Source: Frankiales bacterium (GTDB taxonomy: Bacteria > Actinomycetota > Actinomycetes > Mycobacteriales > Jatrophihabitantaceae). Taken from it: DNA of 64,000 bases. Each line of letters begins with the position of its first letter. Positions within the stretch are counted from its first letter, which is position 1. The DNA lies in contig JAOPUZ010000071.1 in NCBI GenBank assembly GCA_025966315.1, forward strand, positions 62,001-126,000. Direction: 5' to 3'. Below the pieces are notes generated by a model. That model made no database searches. It saw only the letters and a list, made by a program, of their open reading frames with translations, and was not told the DNA's origin. Of the stretch, positions 7,971 to 16,694 are shown piece after piece. The position numbers and the translations under genes are program-made.

Positions 7971-8585
7971 ATGGCCGGCGACACGATTTACGTGAGCGAA
8001 CACCTTAATGATTTGTACGGCGCCAGCGAGGATCCCTGGCACATGCGCAGCGGGTGGTACGCCGAGCGCATGCGGGATCTCATCCTGGCCGCGCTACCGA
8101 ATGCGCGTTACGGGCAGGCCTTTCACCCCGGCTGCGGGATCGGCAACGTGACGGCTGAACTCGCCCGGCGCAGCGATCACGTGCTGGCCGCCGACTTCTC
8201 GCGTGACGCCGTCACGGCAACCCGTGAGCGGGTCGGTCATCTGTCCAACGTCGAGGTACAACGCTTGGAACTCCCGCGCGAATGGCCGCTGGACCAGCAG
8301 TTCGACCTCATTCTGCTTCACGAGATCGGTGCGTTGTTCGATCCGTCGTCCTGGGCGGATCTGGCCACCGACGTCCGTAGCTCGCTGTCCGACGACGCCA
8401 CCGTAATCGCCAGCCATTGGCGGCACCCGTTCCTGGAACGCAAGCTCGAATCCGAGACACTGCACGGTTTGCTGGACAGCATCCTGGGCCTGCCGCGGCA
8501 GACCCAGCTCACCGACACCGACTTTTCGCTCACGGTATGGACGACCCGCAGCCGCGCCTCGACCTACTTCGATTCCACGGGATGA
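7971..8585 (+). CDS. SAM-dependent methyltransferase, NodS-like
   Basis: 204 aa from ATG 7971, which has GGGGAC 8 bases upstream; an in-frame ATG at 7953 is an alternative. The opening LNDLYGASEDPWHMRSGWYA is typical of NodS-type class I methyltransferases (known member: NodS, N-methylation in Nod factor synthesis). The SAM loop is FHPGCGIGNVTAELA, with Asp at the end of strand 2 in VLAADFS, and FDLILLHEIGALF as motif IV. Its stop overlaps the glgX start (ATGA), but a functional link to trehalose synthesis is not obvious. Substrate unknown. Confidence 0.78.
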   Translation: MAGDTIYVSEHLNDLYGASEDPWHMRSGWYAERMRDLILAALPNARYGQAFHPGCGIGNVTAELARRSDHVLAADFSRDAVTATRERVGHLSNVEVQRLELPREWPLDQQFDLILLHEIGALFDPSSWADLATDVRSSLSDDATVIASHWRHPFLERKLESETLHGLLDSILGLPRQTQLTDTDFSLTVWTTRSRASTYFDSTG

Positions 8586-10753
8586 CCGCCACAACCGGGG
8601 TCCCTGCCGCAACTCCCGCTAGTGCCATCGGACAGACTCTCGGGATGCAACTATGGCCAGGCAAGCCCTATCCCCTCGGCGCAACCTACGACGGATCAGG
8701 CACGAACTTCACGCTGTTCAGCGAGGTGGCCGAGCGCATCGAGCTATGCCTATTCGACGCCGAGGGCACCGAGACCCGGGTCGACCTTCCCGAAGTCGAT
8801 GGCTTCGTGTGGCACGCGTTCCTGCCGGGCATCGAACCGGGTCAGCGCTACGGGTACCGGGTCTACGGTCCGTACGACCCGTCCGAAGGTCATCGCTGCA
8901 ATCCCAATAAATTGCTGCTGGATCCCTACGCAAAGGCGATCGACGGCAAGTTTGACTGGGACCAGTCGCTGTTTAGTTACAACTTCGGCGATCCGGACAG
9001 CCGCAATGACGAGGACTCGGCCGCCCACATGCCGAAATCCGTCGTCATCAACCCCTTCTTCGACTGGGGTGTCGATCGACCACCGAAGCGTGAGTACGCC
9101 GACACCGTCATCTACGAGGCGCACGTCAAGGGCCTCACCCACCCGCATCCCGGAATCCCCGCTGAAATAAGGGGAACATACTCGGCGATCGCGCATCCGG
9201 TGATAATCGAGCATCTGACGTCGCTGGGCGTGAACGCGATCGAATTGATGCCCGTGCACCATTTCGCCAACGACTCGACGTTGATCGACAAGGGCCTGAC
9301 GAACTACTGGGGCTACAACACCATCGGCTTCTTCGCTCCGGACCCGAAGTACACCGCGAGCAACACGCCGGGCGGACAGGTCCAGGAGTTCAAGGCAATG
9401 GTGCGAGCGCTGCACGAGGCCGACATCGAGGTGATCCTCGACGTGGTTTACAACCACACCGCTGAGGGCAACCACCTGGGGCCAACCCTGAGCATGCGCG
9501 GTATCGACAACAGCGCGTACTACCGCACGGTCGAGGACGATCAGCGCTACTACATGGATTACACCGGTACGGGAAACAGCCTCAACGTGCGGCATCCGCA
9601 CTCCCTGCAGCTGATCATGGATTCGCTGCGCTACTGGGTGACCGAGATGCACGTGGACGGCTTCCGGTTCGACCTGGCGGCTACCCTGGCCCGTGAGTTC
9701 TACGACGTGGACCGCCTGTCCAGCTTCTTCGAACTCGTGCAGCAGGATCCGACGGTCAGTCAGGTCAAGCTGATCGCCGAGCCCTGGGACGTTGGTCCCG
9801 GCGGCTATCAGGTCGGCAACTTCCCGCCGCAATGGACGGAGTGGAACGGCAAATACCGCGACACCGTAAGGGATTTCTGGCGCGGCGAACCAGCCACCCT
9901 GGGCGAATTCGCGTCCCGGCTGACGGGGTCGGCCGACTTGTACGAACACAGTGCCCGGCGCCCGGTCGCGTCCATCAACTTCGTCACCGCGCACGACGGT
10001 TTCACGTTGCGCGACCTGGTCTCCTACAACGAAAAGCACAACGAGGACAACGGCGAGAACAACCAGGACGGTGAGAGCCACAACCGATCGTGGAACTGCG
10101 GCGTCGAAGGCCCGACTCGCAAGAAAGCGATCAACGAACTACGAAGCCGCCAACAGCGCAACTTCCTGGCCACGTTGTTGCTATCGCAGGGCGTTCCGAT
10201 GATCAGTCACGGGGACGAACTCGGTCGCACGCAGCGGGGCAACAACAACGGCTTCTGTCAGGACAACGACATCACCTGGGTGAACTGGGCTCAGGTCGAC
10301 ACCGATCTGATCGCCTTTACCCAGTCCGTAGCTCGGTTGCGCGCGGAGCATCCGATCTTCCGTCGTCGCCGCTTCTTCGACGGGTCACCGGTGCGCCGGC
10401 GTGGTTCCACCGGCGTGCCGGACATCGACTGGCTCAACCCGGACGCGTCGGAAATGACCGATGAGGACTGGGGTTCCGGGTTCGGACGGTCCATCGCGGT
10501 CTTCCTCAACGGCCAGGGAATCTCGGAGCGCAACACTCGCGGCGAGCGGGTGGTCGACAAATCGTTCCTGCTGATCTTCAACGCACACGACGACGACATC
10601 GAGTTCACGCTGCCCGGCAAGGACTACGGCCGGGCCTGGGTGCCGCAGATCGACACCCGTTTCGCGTTGCTGTCAGACGTGGAGCCGGTGCCAGCCGCTG
10701 GGGTGATCACGGTCGGCGGACGATCGATGGCGGTGCTACGGGGCGACGACTGA
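8582..10753 (+). CDS. glgX: glycogen debranching enzyme GlgX
   Basis: 723 aa GH13 isoamylase-type debranching enzyme that hydrolyses alpha-1,6 branches of glycogen or limit dextrins. An N-terminal CBM48-like domain (GKPYPLGATYDGSGTNFTLF) precedes the barrel. Catalytic residues are visible: nucleophile Asp in GFRFDLAAT, acid/base Glu in LIAEPWDVG, and the third Asp in VTAHDGFTL. Start 8582 overlaps the methyltransferase stop by 4 bp; ATG 8645 (MQLWPGKPYPLG) gives the more usual family N-terminus and is a real alternative. It supplies linear maltodextrins to TreY and TreZ, with which it is stop-start coupled. Confidence 0.95.
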   Translation: MTATTGVPAATPASAIGQTLGMQLWPGKPYPLGATYDGSGTNFTLFSEVAERIELCLFDAEGTETRVDLPEVDGFVWHAFLPGIEPGQRYGYRVYGPYDPSEGHRCNPNKLLLDPYAKAIDGKFDWDQSLFSYNFGDPDSRNDEDSAAHMPKSVVINPFFDWGVDRPPKREYADTVIYEAHVKGLTHPHPGIPAEIRGTYSAIAHPVIIEHLTSLGVNAIELMPVHHFANDSTLIDKGLTNYWGYNTIGFFAPDPKYTASNTPGGQVQEFKAMVRALHEADIEVILDVVYNHTAEGNHLGPTLSMRGIDNSAYYRTVEDDQRYYMDYTGTGNSLNVRHPHSLQLIMDSLRYWVTEMHVDGFRFDLAATLAREFYDVDRLSSFFELVQQDPTVSQVKLIAEPWDVGPGGYQVGNFPPQWTEWNGKYRDTVRDFWRGEPATLGEFASRLTGSADLYEHSARRPVASINFVTAHDGFTLRDLVSYNEKHNEDNGENNQDGESHNRSWNCGVEGPTRKKAINELRSRQQRNFLATLLLSQGVPMISHGDELGRTQRGNNNGFCQDNDITWVNWAQVDTDLIAFTQSVARLRAEHPIFRRRRFFDGSPVRRRGSTGVPDIDWLNPDASEMTDEDWGSGFGRSIAVFLNGQGISERNTRGERVVDKSFLLIFNAHDDDIEFTLPGKDYGRAWVPQIDTRFALLSDVEPVPAAGVITVGGRSMAVLRGDD

Positions 10754-13035
10754 TGCAGCCCCCCAGCTCGACCTACCGCTTGCAGATCACGGCGGACTTT
10801 CCCCTTATCTCAGCGGCAGAACTGGTCGACTATCTGGTGGCGCTGGGCGTGGGCGCGGTGTACGTCTCACCGTTGTTGCGGGCGACGGCCGGCTCGAACC
10901 ATGGTTATGACGTGGTCGACCACACCGAGGTAGACCCCGACCGCGGCGGACCGGTCGGCTTGGCCGCACTCGCTCAGGCATGCCGGCAGGCAAATCTCGG
11001 GCTGGTGGTCGACATCGTCCCCAACCACATGGGCGTCGAGGACGCGGCGCAGAACCGACAGTGGTGGGAGCTGCTTCGCGACGGTCCGCAGTCGCCGGCA
11101 GCCCGGTGGTTCGATGTCGATTGGGCCGCCGGCGGCGGCAAGATCCTGCTGCCGGTGCTCGGTTCGGACGACGATGCCGACACCGCGTTACGGGTGGCCG
11201 AGGGCGAACTGCACTACTACGAGCATCGCTTCCCGCTCGCGGCCGGCACCGAGCACGGCACCGCCACCCAGGTGCACGCCCGCCAGCACTATCGCCTGGT
11301 CGGTTACCGGCATGCCGACACCGATCAGAACTACCGGCGGTTCTTTGCGGTGACCACGCTGGCCGGCATCAGGGTCGAGGATCCTGCCGTGTTCGACCGC
11401 AGCCACGCCGAAATCCTGCGCTGGGTGCACGAATTGGGCGTGACCGGCATTCGGATCGATCACCCGGACGGGCTGAGCGCGCCGGGCGACTACCTGCGCG
11501 CGCTGGCGATGGCCGCCCCGAACACCTGGATCACGGTCGAGAAGATCACCGAGCCGGGCGAGGAATTGCCGCCGGATTGGCCGGTCGCGGGAATGACCGG
11601 CTACGACGCCCTGGCCGAGGTCAACAACGTGTTGATCGACCCGGGTGCTGAAAAGGGCATGACGCAGCTGTACGCGGAACTGACTGGGGATGAGCGGAAT
11701 TTCACCGAGCACGTAGCGGACGGCAAACGCCTGGTCGCCACCACGATCCTGCAGGCCGAGCTGCGCCGACTGGCCCGGCTAGCCCCGGATGTCTCGGACG
11801 CGACGGCGGCGTTGACGGAACTCGCGGTGGCCTTCGACGTCTACCGCAGCTACCTACCCCGCGGCCGCGAGCATCTCACCGAGGCCGTGGCGCTGGCCAG
11901 CGAACGCCGACCGGACTTGACGGCGGCCATCAATCAACTGGTCCCCCGGCTGGGCGATCCGGCTGACGAGTTGGCAAGCCGGTTCCAGCAGGCCACCGGC
12001 GCGATCATGGCCAAGGGGGTAGAGGACACCGCGTACTACCGCTACAACCGGCTCATCAGCCTGAACGAAGTCGGCGGTTTCCCCGGCATCTTCGGCTCGG
12101 GCTTGAGCGACTTCCATGAAGCGCAGTTACGCCGCATCGAGTCGGCGCCTCGGGGAATGACCACGTTATCCACCCACGACACCAAGCGGGGCGAGGACAT
12201 CAGGGCGCGGATCGCCGTGCTGGCCGAGATTCCGGACGAGTGGTACCTGGTCGTGTCCGAACTACTCGAGCAGGACGGCATCCCGAACCGTGCCTTCGGC
12301 TACCTGCTGTGGCAGACCTTCGCCGCGACCGGTCTGGTCGAGCGCGATCGACTGCACGCCTACGCCGAGAAGGCAATGCGGGAGGCCGCCGACGGAACCG
12401 GCTGGACCGACCCGGACGAGGCTTTCGAGGCGACCGTCCACGCTGCCGTCGACGCGGCGTATGACGATCACCGGACCCGGGCGCTGGTCAACGGCATCCA
12501 CCGTCGTCTCATGCCGTACGGGGAATCGAATTCGCTCGCGGCCAAGCTCGTCCAGCTGACCATGCCGGGCGTGCCGGACGTGTACCAGGGCAGCGAGCTC
12601 TGGGAGGACTCCCTGGTCGACCCGGACAACCGGCGCCTGGTGGACTTCGGGCGCCGGCGGGCACTGCTGGCCGAGCTCGCCGCCGGATCCGAGCTGGAAC
12701 GCACGGGTGAGGCCGCCAAGCTGTGGCTGGTCAGGCAGGCCTTGTGGGCGCGCCGTTATCGGGGCGAGCTGTTTGCCGGCTACACCCCGTTGCTGGCGGA
12801 GGGCCCGGGCCAGAATTACGCCATCGCCTTCGATCGGGGCGGCGCGATCACGCTGGCCACCCGGCTGCCGGTGCGCCTCGAGTCCATTGGCGGCTGGCAG
12901 GACACGACGATCGAGCTACCCACCGGCGAGTACCGGGACACCCTGACCGGTCGCCTCGTCACCGGCCAGGTGAGACTGGCCGACGTCCTCGCAGACCTGC
13001 CGGTCGCGCTACTGCTGCGAGAGGCAGCTTCATGA
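10753..13035 (+). CDS. treY: maltooligosyl trehalose synthase TreY
   Basis: 760 aa GH13 enzyme that converts the reducing-end alpha-1,4 bond of a maltodextrin into an alpha,alpha-1,1 bond, giving maltooligosyltrehalose. Family start PPSSTYRLQITADFPLISA is intact. Catalytic Asp in GIRIDHPDGL, Glu in ITVEKITEPGE, Asp in TLSTHDTKRGED. C-terminal beta domain ends with LPVALLLREAAS. The ATG overlaps the glgX stop by one base and the gene overlaps treZ by 4 bp, so the pathway is translated in order. Confidence 0.96.
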   Translation: MQPPSSTYRLQITADFPLISAAELVDYLVALGVGAVYVSPLLRATAGSNHGYDVVDHTEVDPDRGGPVGLAALAQACRQANLGLVVDIVPNHMGVEDAAQNRQWWELLRDGPQSPAARWFDVDWAAGGGKILLPVLGSDDDADTALRVAEGELHYYEHRFPLAAGTEHGTATQVHARQHYRLVGYRHADTDQNYRRFFAVTTLAGIRVEDPAVFDRSHAEILRWVHELGVTGIRIDHPDGLSAPGDYLRALAMAAPNTWITVEKITEPGEELPPDWPVAGMTGYDALAEVNNVLIDPGAEKGMTQLYAELTGDERNFTEHVADGKRLVATTILQAELRRLARLAPDVSDATAALTELAVAFDVYRSYLPRGREHLTEAVALASERRPDLTAAINQLVPRLGDPADELASRFQQATGAIMAKGVEDTAYYRYNRLISLNEVGGFPGIFGSGLSDFHEAQLRRIESAPRGMTTLSTHDTKRGEDIRARIAVLAEIPDEWYLVVSELLEQDGIPNRAFGYLLWQTFAATGLVERDRLHAYAEKAMREAADGTGWTDPDEAFEATVHAAVDAAYDDHRTRALVNGIHRRLMPYGESNSLAAKLVQLTMPGVPDVYQGSELWEDSLVDPDNRRLVDFGRRRALLAELAAGSELERTGEAAKLWLVRQALWARRYRGELFAGYTPLLAEGPGQNYAIAFDRGGAITLATRLPVRLESIGGWQDTTIELPTGEYRDTLTGRLVTGQVRLADVLADLPVALLLREAAS

Positions 13036-14792
13036 CCGAATTGACCGTGTGGGCACCGGCCGCACACCGGGTGCGGGTACGCCTGGAGCCGCCGTCCGCC
13101 GACCAGCTCCCGGCCACGACGGTCGAGTTGCAGCGCGCGGCGGACGGTTGGTGGCGGCTGCCGGGCGACCCGCCGCCCGCCGGCACGCGTTACGGCTTCC
13201 TGCTGGACGACGACGAGACCCTGCTGAGCGACCCCCGCAGCCGCCGGCAGCCCGATGGTGTGCACGGGCTCAGCCAGATCTATGTCGACGACTACGGGTG
13301 GCAGGACCAGCAGTGGCCGGGCCGTGATCTGCTCGGCGCCGTCATCTACGAACTGCACGTCGGCACCTTCACCCCCGAAGGCACGTTCGACGCGATCATC
13401 GAGCATCCCCAGTACCTGGACCATCTGGTCGAGCTAGGCGTCACGCACGTCGAGCTGCTGCCGGTGAACGACTTCAACGGTGAGTGGAACTGGGGTTACG
13501 ACGGCGTGCTGTGGTACGCCGTGCACGAGGCCTACGGGGGTCCGGACGGCCTGAAGCAACTGGTCGATGCCTGCCACGCGCGAGGCATCGCCGTCCTGCT
13601 GGACGCCGTCTACAACCACCTCGGGCCGAGCGGCAATTACCTGCCCCGTTACGGTCCGTACCTGAAGTCGGGACGCAACACCTGGGGCGATCTGCTCAAC
13701 CTGGATGGCGACCAGTCCGGTCCGGTCCGGGACTACATCATCGACAACGCGCTGATGTGGCTGGGCGAATTCCATCTGGACGGGCTGCGCCTCGACGCCG
13801 TGCACGCGTTGCAGGACAGTTCGGCGCCGCACCTGCTCGCGGAATTGTCCAGCCGGGTGGCCGACTTGCAGGCCGAACTCGGACGGCCGCTGAACCTGAT
13901 TGCCGAGTCCGACCTGAACGATCCGGTCATGATCACGCCGGTGGATCAGGGCGGCTACGGGATGACCGGGCAATGGGACGACGACGTCCACCATGCGTTG
14001 CACGCGCTGCTCTCGGGCGAGCGTCAGGGCTACTACGGCGACTTCGGACCGCTGGCTGTGCTGGCCAAGACCTTCACCCACGCGTTCATGCACGACGGGA
14101 CCTATTCGACGTTCCGGGGCCGGCCGCACGGTAAGCCGGTCGATCGCCAGCACACCCCCGGCTACCGGTTCGTGGTGTGCCTGCAGGACCACGACCAGGT
14201 CGGTAACCGCGCAGTCGGCGACCGGCTGCCCGAGATCACCAACCTCGGTCGACTCCGCGTCGGGGCCGTGCTGCTGCTGAGCTCGCCGTTCACGCCAATG
14301 CTCTGGATGGGCGAGGAATGGGCGGCCTCGACGAGGTGGCCGTTCTTCACCTCCCATCCGGAACCGGAATTGGGTAAGGCGACCGGCGAGGGACGGATGG
14401 CCGAGTTCGCCGAGCACGGGTGGGACGTCTCGCAGATGATCGATCCGCAGGATCCGGCGGCTTTCCACGAGGCGAAGCTGAACTGGAGCGAGCCGGCCAG
14501 CGGTGAGCACGCCGACATGTTGGGGCTCTACCGAGAGCTGATCCGGCTGCGGCGCGAGCACCCCGACCTGGCTGATCCGCGGCTGGACCACGTCAACATC
14601 GACTTCGACGAGGCCGGGCAGTGGCTCGTCATGCATCGCGGACGGTTGCTGGTGGCAGCAAATCTCGGCGACGCCGACCGAGCGGTTCCGGTCCGCGCGA
14701 CAAGCGTCCTGCTGAGCACCGACCCCGCGGCCAGACTCGATAAGGACCAGATTGTGCTACCTCGCGATGCGGCTGCGATCCTGATGCGGTGA
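13032..14792 (+). CDS. treZ: malto-oligosyltrehalose trehalohydrolase TreZ
   Basis: 586 aa GH13 enzyme that releases trehalose from maltooligosyltrehalose. N-terminal beta-sandwich starts MTELTVWAPAAHRVRVRL. Barrel residues: nucleophile in GLRLDAVHAL, Glu in LIAESDLND, Asp in CLQDHDQVGN; LWMGEEWAAS near the end of the barrel is typical of TreZ. ATG at 13032 overlaps the treY stop (ATGA). With glgX and treY it completes the TreY-TreZ route for making trehalose, a stress protectant and carbon store, in the cytosol. Confidence 0.96.
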   Translation: MTELTVWAPAAHRVRVRLEPPSADQLPATTVELQRAADGWWRLPGDPPPAGTRYGFLLDDDETLLSDPRSRRQPDGVHGLSQIYVDDYGWQDQQWPGRDLLGAVIYELHVGTFTPEGTFDAIIEHPQYLDHLVELGVTHVELLPVNDFNGEWNWGYDGVLWYAVHEAYGGPDGLKQLVDACHARGIAVLLDAVYNHLGPSGNYLPRYGPYLKSGRNTWGDLLNLDGDQSGPVRDYIIDNALMWLGEFHLDGLRLDAVHALQDSSAPHLLAELSSRVADLQAELGRPLNLIAESDLNDPVMITPVDQGGYGMTGQWDDDVHHALHALLSGERQGYYGDFGPLAVLAKTFTHAFMHDGTYSTFRGRPHGKPVDRQHTPGYRFVVCLQDHDQVGNRAVGDRLPEITNLGRLRVGAVLLLSSPFTPMLWMGEEWAASTRWPFFTSHPEPELGKATGEGRMAEFAEHGWDVSQMIDPQDPAAFHEAKLNWSEPASGEHADMLGLYRELIRLRREHPDLADPRLDHVNIDFDEAGQWLVMHRGRLLVAANLGDADRAVPVRATSVLLSTDPAARLDKDQIVLPRDAAAILMR

Positions 14793-16030
14793 CCACCCGA
14801 GATCGTGCATTCGGACCGGCTATGGCCGTGCCCGAATTCCGCCGGCTCTGGATCGCCGATGTGCAATCGTTGCTCGGCGATCAGGTCGCGCGGGTGGCGC
14901 TGTCGGTGTTGGTGTTCGATCGAACCAAGTCCGGCCTGGCCACCGCGAGCATCTACGCGCTGACGTTCTTGCCCGCGCTGCTCGGCGGTGTATTGCTCGG
15001 CGGCTTGGCGGACCGGCTACCGCGCCGCCGGGTGATGGTCACGACGGACGTCGCCAGAGCAATCCTGGTCATGTTGATGGCGGTGCCTGCCGTCCCGATC
15101 GCGGTCATCGCGGTGTTGCTCGTCTTCTCGGTGCTCATCGGCTCGGCCTTCAAGAGTGCCGAGTCCGCCCTGGTGGCCGACATCCTGGCCGGGGATGTGT
15201 ACGCGGCCGGCGTCGGGCTACGCAACGTCACGAGCCAGGTCGCCCAGCTGATCGGCTTCGCCGGGGGCGGCGCGGCGGTGGCCTTGCTCGGACCGCGCGT
15301 GGCATTGGCGGTGGACGCGATCAGCTTCGCCGCCTCGGCTCTGCTCATCCAGACCGGCATCGCGGCACGTCCGGCGCCGCCCGGAGCGGCCGACCGGGCC
15401 GACCAGCACATGCTGGCGTCGCTACGGCTGATTCTCGGCCAGCCGACGCTGCGCCAACTGCTCGGGTTCGCATGGCTCGCGGGCTGTTTCGTCATTCCGG
15501 AGGGCCTCGCCGCGCCGTTCGCGGACGATCACGGGGGCGGAGCGCTGTCCCTCGGGCTGTTGCTGGCCGCGAATCCGGCCGGTGCCGGCCTGGGCACGGT
15601 GCTGTTCATTCGAGCGCTGGCACCGGACCGGCGAAGGTCTCTGCTGGGACCCTTCGCGATCGGTACCTCAGTGCCGCTGGTCCTGTTCGCATTCGATCCA
15701 GCCATCCCGGTGGCATTGGCACTCTTGTTCGTCAGCGGCCTGTTCACCGCCTATCAGGTCCAGGTGATCGCCGAGTTCGTGCCGGCCATCCCCGATAATC
15801 TGCGCGGCCAGGCTATTGGCGTCGCCTCGTCGGGGCTGCTGGCGGTCCAGGGGTTGGGTCTGCTCGTCGGCGGACTGCTCGTTGAAACGATGTCTAGTGC
15901 CAATGCAATAGCGATGGCCGGCTGGGCTGGCGTGGCGTTGGCTCTGGTCTTCACAGCGCTGCGCATACGGGTCGAACGTCTGACCACCGAAGGTCGTCAC
16001 CGGGGCGCTGCCGCCCGGACGACTGAGTAA
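14789..16030 (+). CDS. MFS transporter, EntS/multidrug-like
   Basis: 413 aa with about 12 membrane helices. RRLWIADVQSLLGDQVARVALSVLVF forms helix 1 and GGLADRLPRRRVM is the MFS motif A loop between helices 2 and 3. The N-terminal PEFRRLW element is typical of the MFS_3/EntS group of exporters. The GTG start overlaps the treZ stop (GTGA), putting it in the trehalose operon. Export of trehalose or a sugar is possible from context, but this MFS group mostly exports siderophores, macrolides or drugs, so the substrate is open. Confidence 0.85.
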   Translation: MTTRDRAFGPAMAVPEFRRLWIADVQSLLGDQVARVALSVLVFDRTKSGLATASIYALTFLPALLGGVLLGGLADRLPRRRVMVTTDVARAILVMLMAVPAVPIAVIAVLLVFSVLIGSAFKSAESALVADILAGDVYAAGVGLRNVTSQVAQLIGFAGGGAAVALLGPRVALAVDAISFAASALLIQTGIAARPAPPGAADRADQHMLASLRLILGQPTLRQLLGFAWLAGCFVIPEGLAAPFADDHGGGALSLGLLLAANPAGAGLGTVLFIRALAPDRRRSLLGPFAIGTSVPLVLFAFDPAIPVALALLFVSGLFTAYQVQVIAEFVPAIPDNLRGQAIGVASSGLLAVQGLGLLVGGLLVETMSSANAIAMAGWAGVALALVFTALRIRVERLTTEGRHRGAAARTTE

Positions 16031-16041
16031 TTGACGCTGCT

Positions 16042-16180
16042 GGCTTACTGCCATTCCAAGTGCTGCATGACCTTCACCTCCCTCTCGCTGCTCGACTTGC
16101 TCGGTTGGGTTTCGCCGCTCACGTACCGGCTTGCCCCGCTCGGCTTACTGCCATTCCAAGTGCTGCATGACCTTCACCTC
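16042..16180. repeat. two identical 39-bp direct repeats, 100 bp apart
   Basis: 16042-16080 and 16142-16180 are identical over 39 bp, beginning GGCTTACTGCCATTCC and ending CTTCACCTC. On the minus strand each copy contains GAGGTGAAGGTC followed by a seven-codon frame encoding MQHLEWQ and a TAA stop. For the left copy the frame extends upstream to GTG 16122, giving a possible 25-residue peptide (16122 to 16045). It could be a duplicated end of a small gene. Two copies 61 bp apart are not a CRISPR array. Confidence 0.85.
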
Positions 16181-16229
16181 TCATTCGTGGTTACTTTCAG
16201 TCATCGGTTGCCTCGAAGAAATCCAAATA

Positions 16230-16260
16230 GGTCGTAGGGCCCAACCCCCTCAAGACGACC
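16230..16260 (+). terminator. rho-independent-like terminator of the trehalose operon
   Basis: Arms GGTCGT (16230-16235) and ACGACC (16255-16260), with additional GGG/CCC pairing possible inside, followed by TAAGTTTT. It is the first hairpin with a T-rich tail downstream of the MFS gene, about 200 bp after its stop. Confidence 0.5.
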
Positions 16261-16694
16261 TAAGTTTTCGTTCTAGCTACTGAGCGTGACAGACCTCCTG
16301 ACGGGGCAGGTGTAAGATAGGTCACACCTCCGCGGCGTTTGCTCAAGTCTGGGATGTTTCTCGCCGATATTCCCCCCGGGCCCCCATGGCCAACCCGGGC
16401 GTAACTTCCCAAAGGTCTTGTCGTTAATCGAGGTATCAAGCCGTCCCTGTGAGTCTCTTCGGTGTTAGGAGGAAGTTCCCCGAAGGGGCCACCCTCCGCG
16501 ACAAAATGTGCCAATCTGGCGTCAGCGCGCCGCCTCGTCATACGGACAAAAGTGACGAGCGAGTTTGATGCGCGTGCTGTCGCTATAGGGCATACTCGCA
16601 CTAGGGGCGTAGCTGGGTATACCTGCGATGCGTCTTAGCGCGTATCAAACGCGTTCGGTTACCGGGCTCGACGGCTTCGAATTGTCAGGGATTG
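16261..16694 (+). other. structured gene-free region upstream of the diguanylate cyclase
   Basis: No convincing gene in about 430 bp. The base composition is less GC-rich than flanking genes. A dyad AGGTGT/ACACCT lies at 16308-16329. A nested hairpin lies at 16468-16497: outer arms GGAGG/CCTCC, inner arms CCCC-GAA-GGGG. It may be a long 5' leader of the downstream GGDEF gene or hold a small RNA. I could not match it to a cyclic-di-GMP riboswitch or any other family I know. Confidence 0.4.

Noticed and set aside
7811..8008. 65-codon plus-strand frame between the cupin operon and the methyltransferase
   Set aside because: No ribosome-binding site, no recognisable sequence; overlaps the methyltransferase start.
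16042..16180. CRISPR array
   Set aside because: Only two copies with a 61-bp gap, no cas genes; repeats read as a small gene tail.
16260..16601. 113-codon minus-strand frame in the region upstream of the diguanylate cyclase
   Set aside because: No ribosome-binding site or known motif; the region is better explained as non-coding.
16261..16694. cyclic-di-GMP riboswitch before the GGDEF gene
   Set aside because: I looked for the conserved GEMM core and did not find it; reported only as an unidentified structured region.
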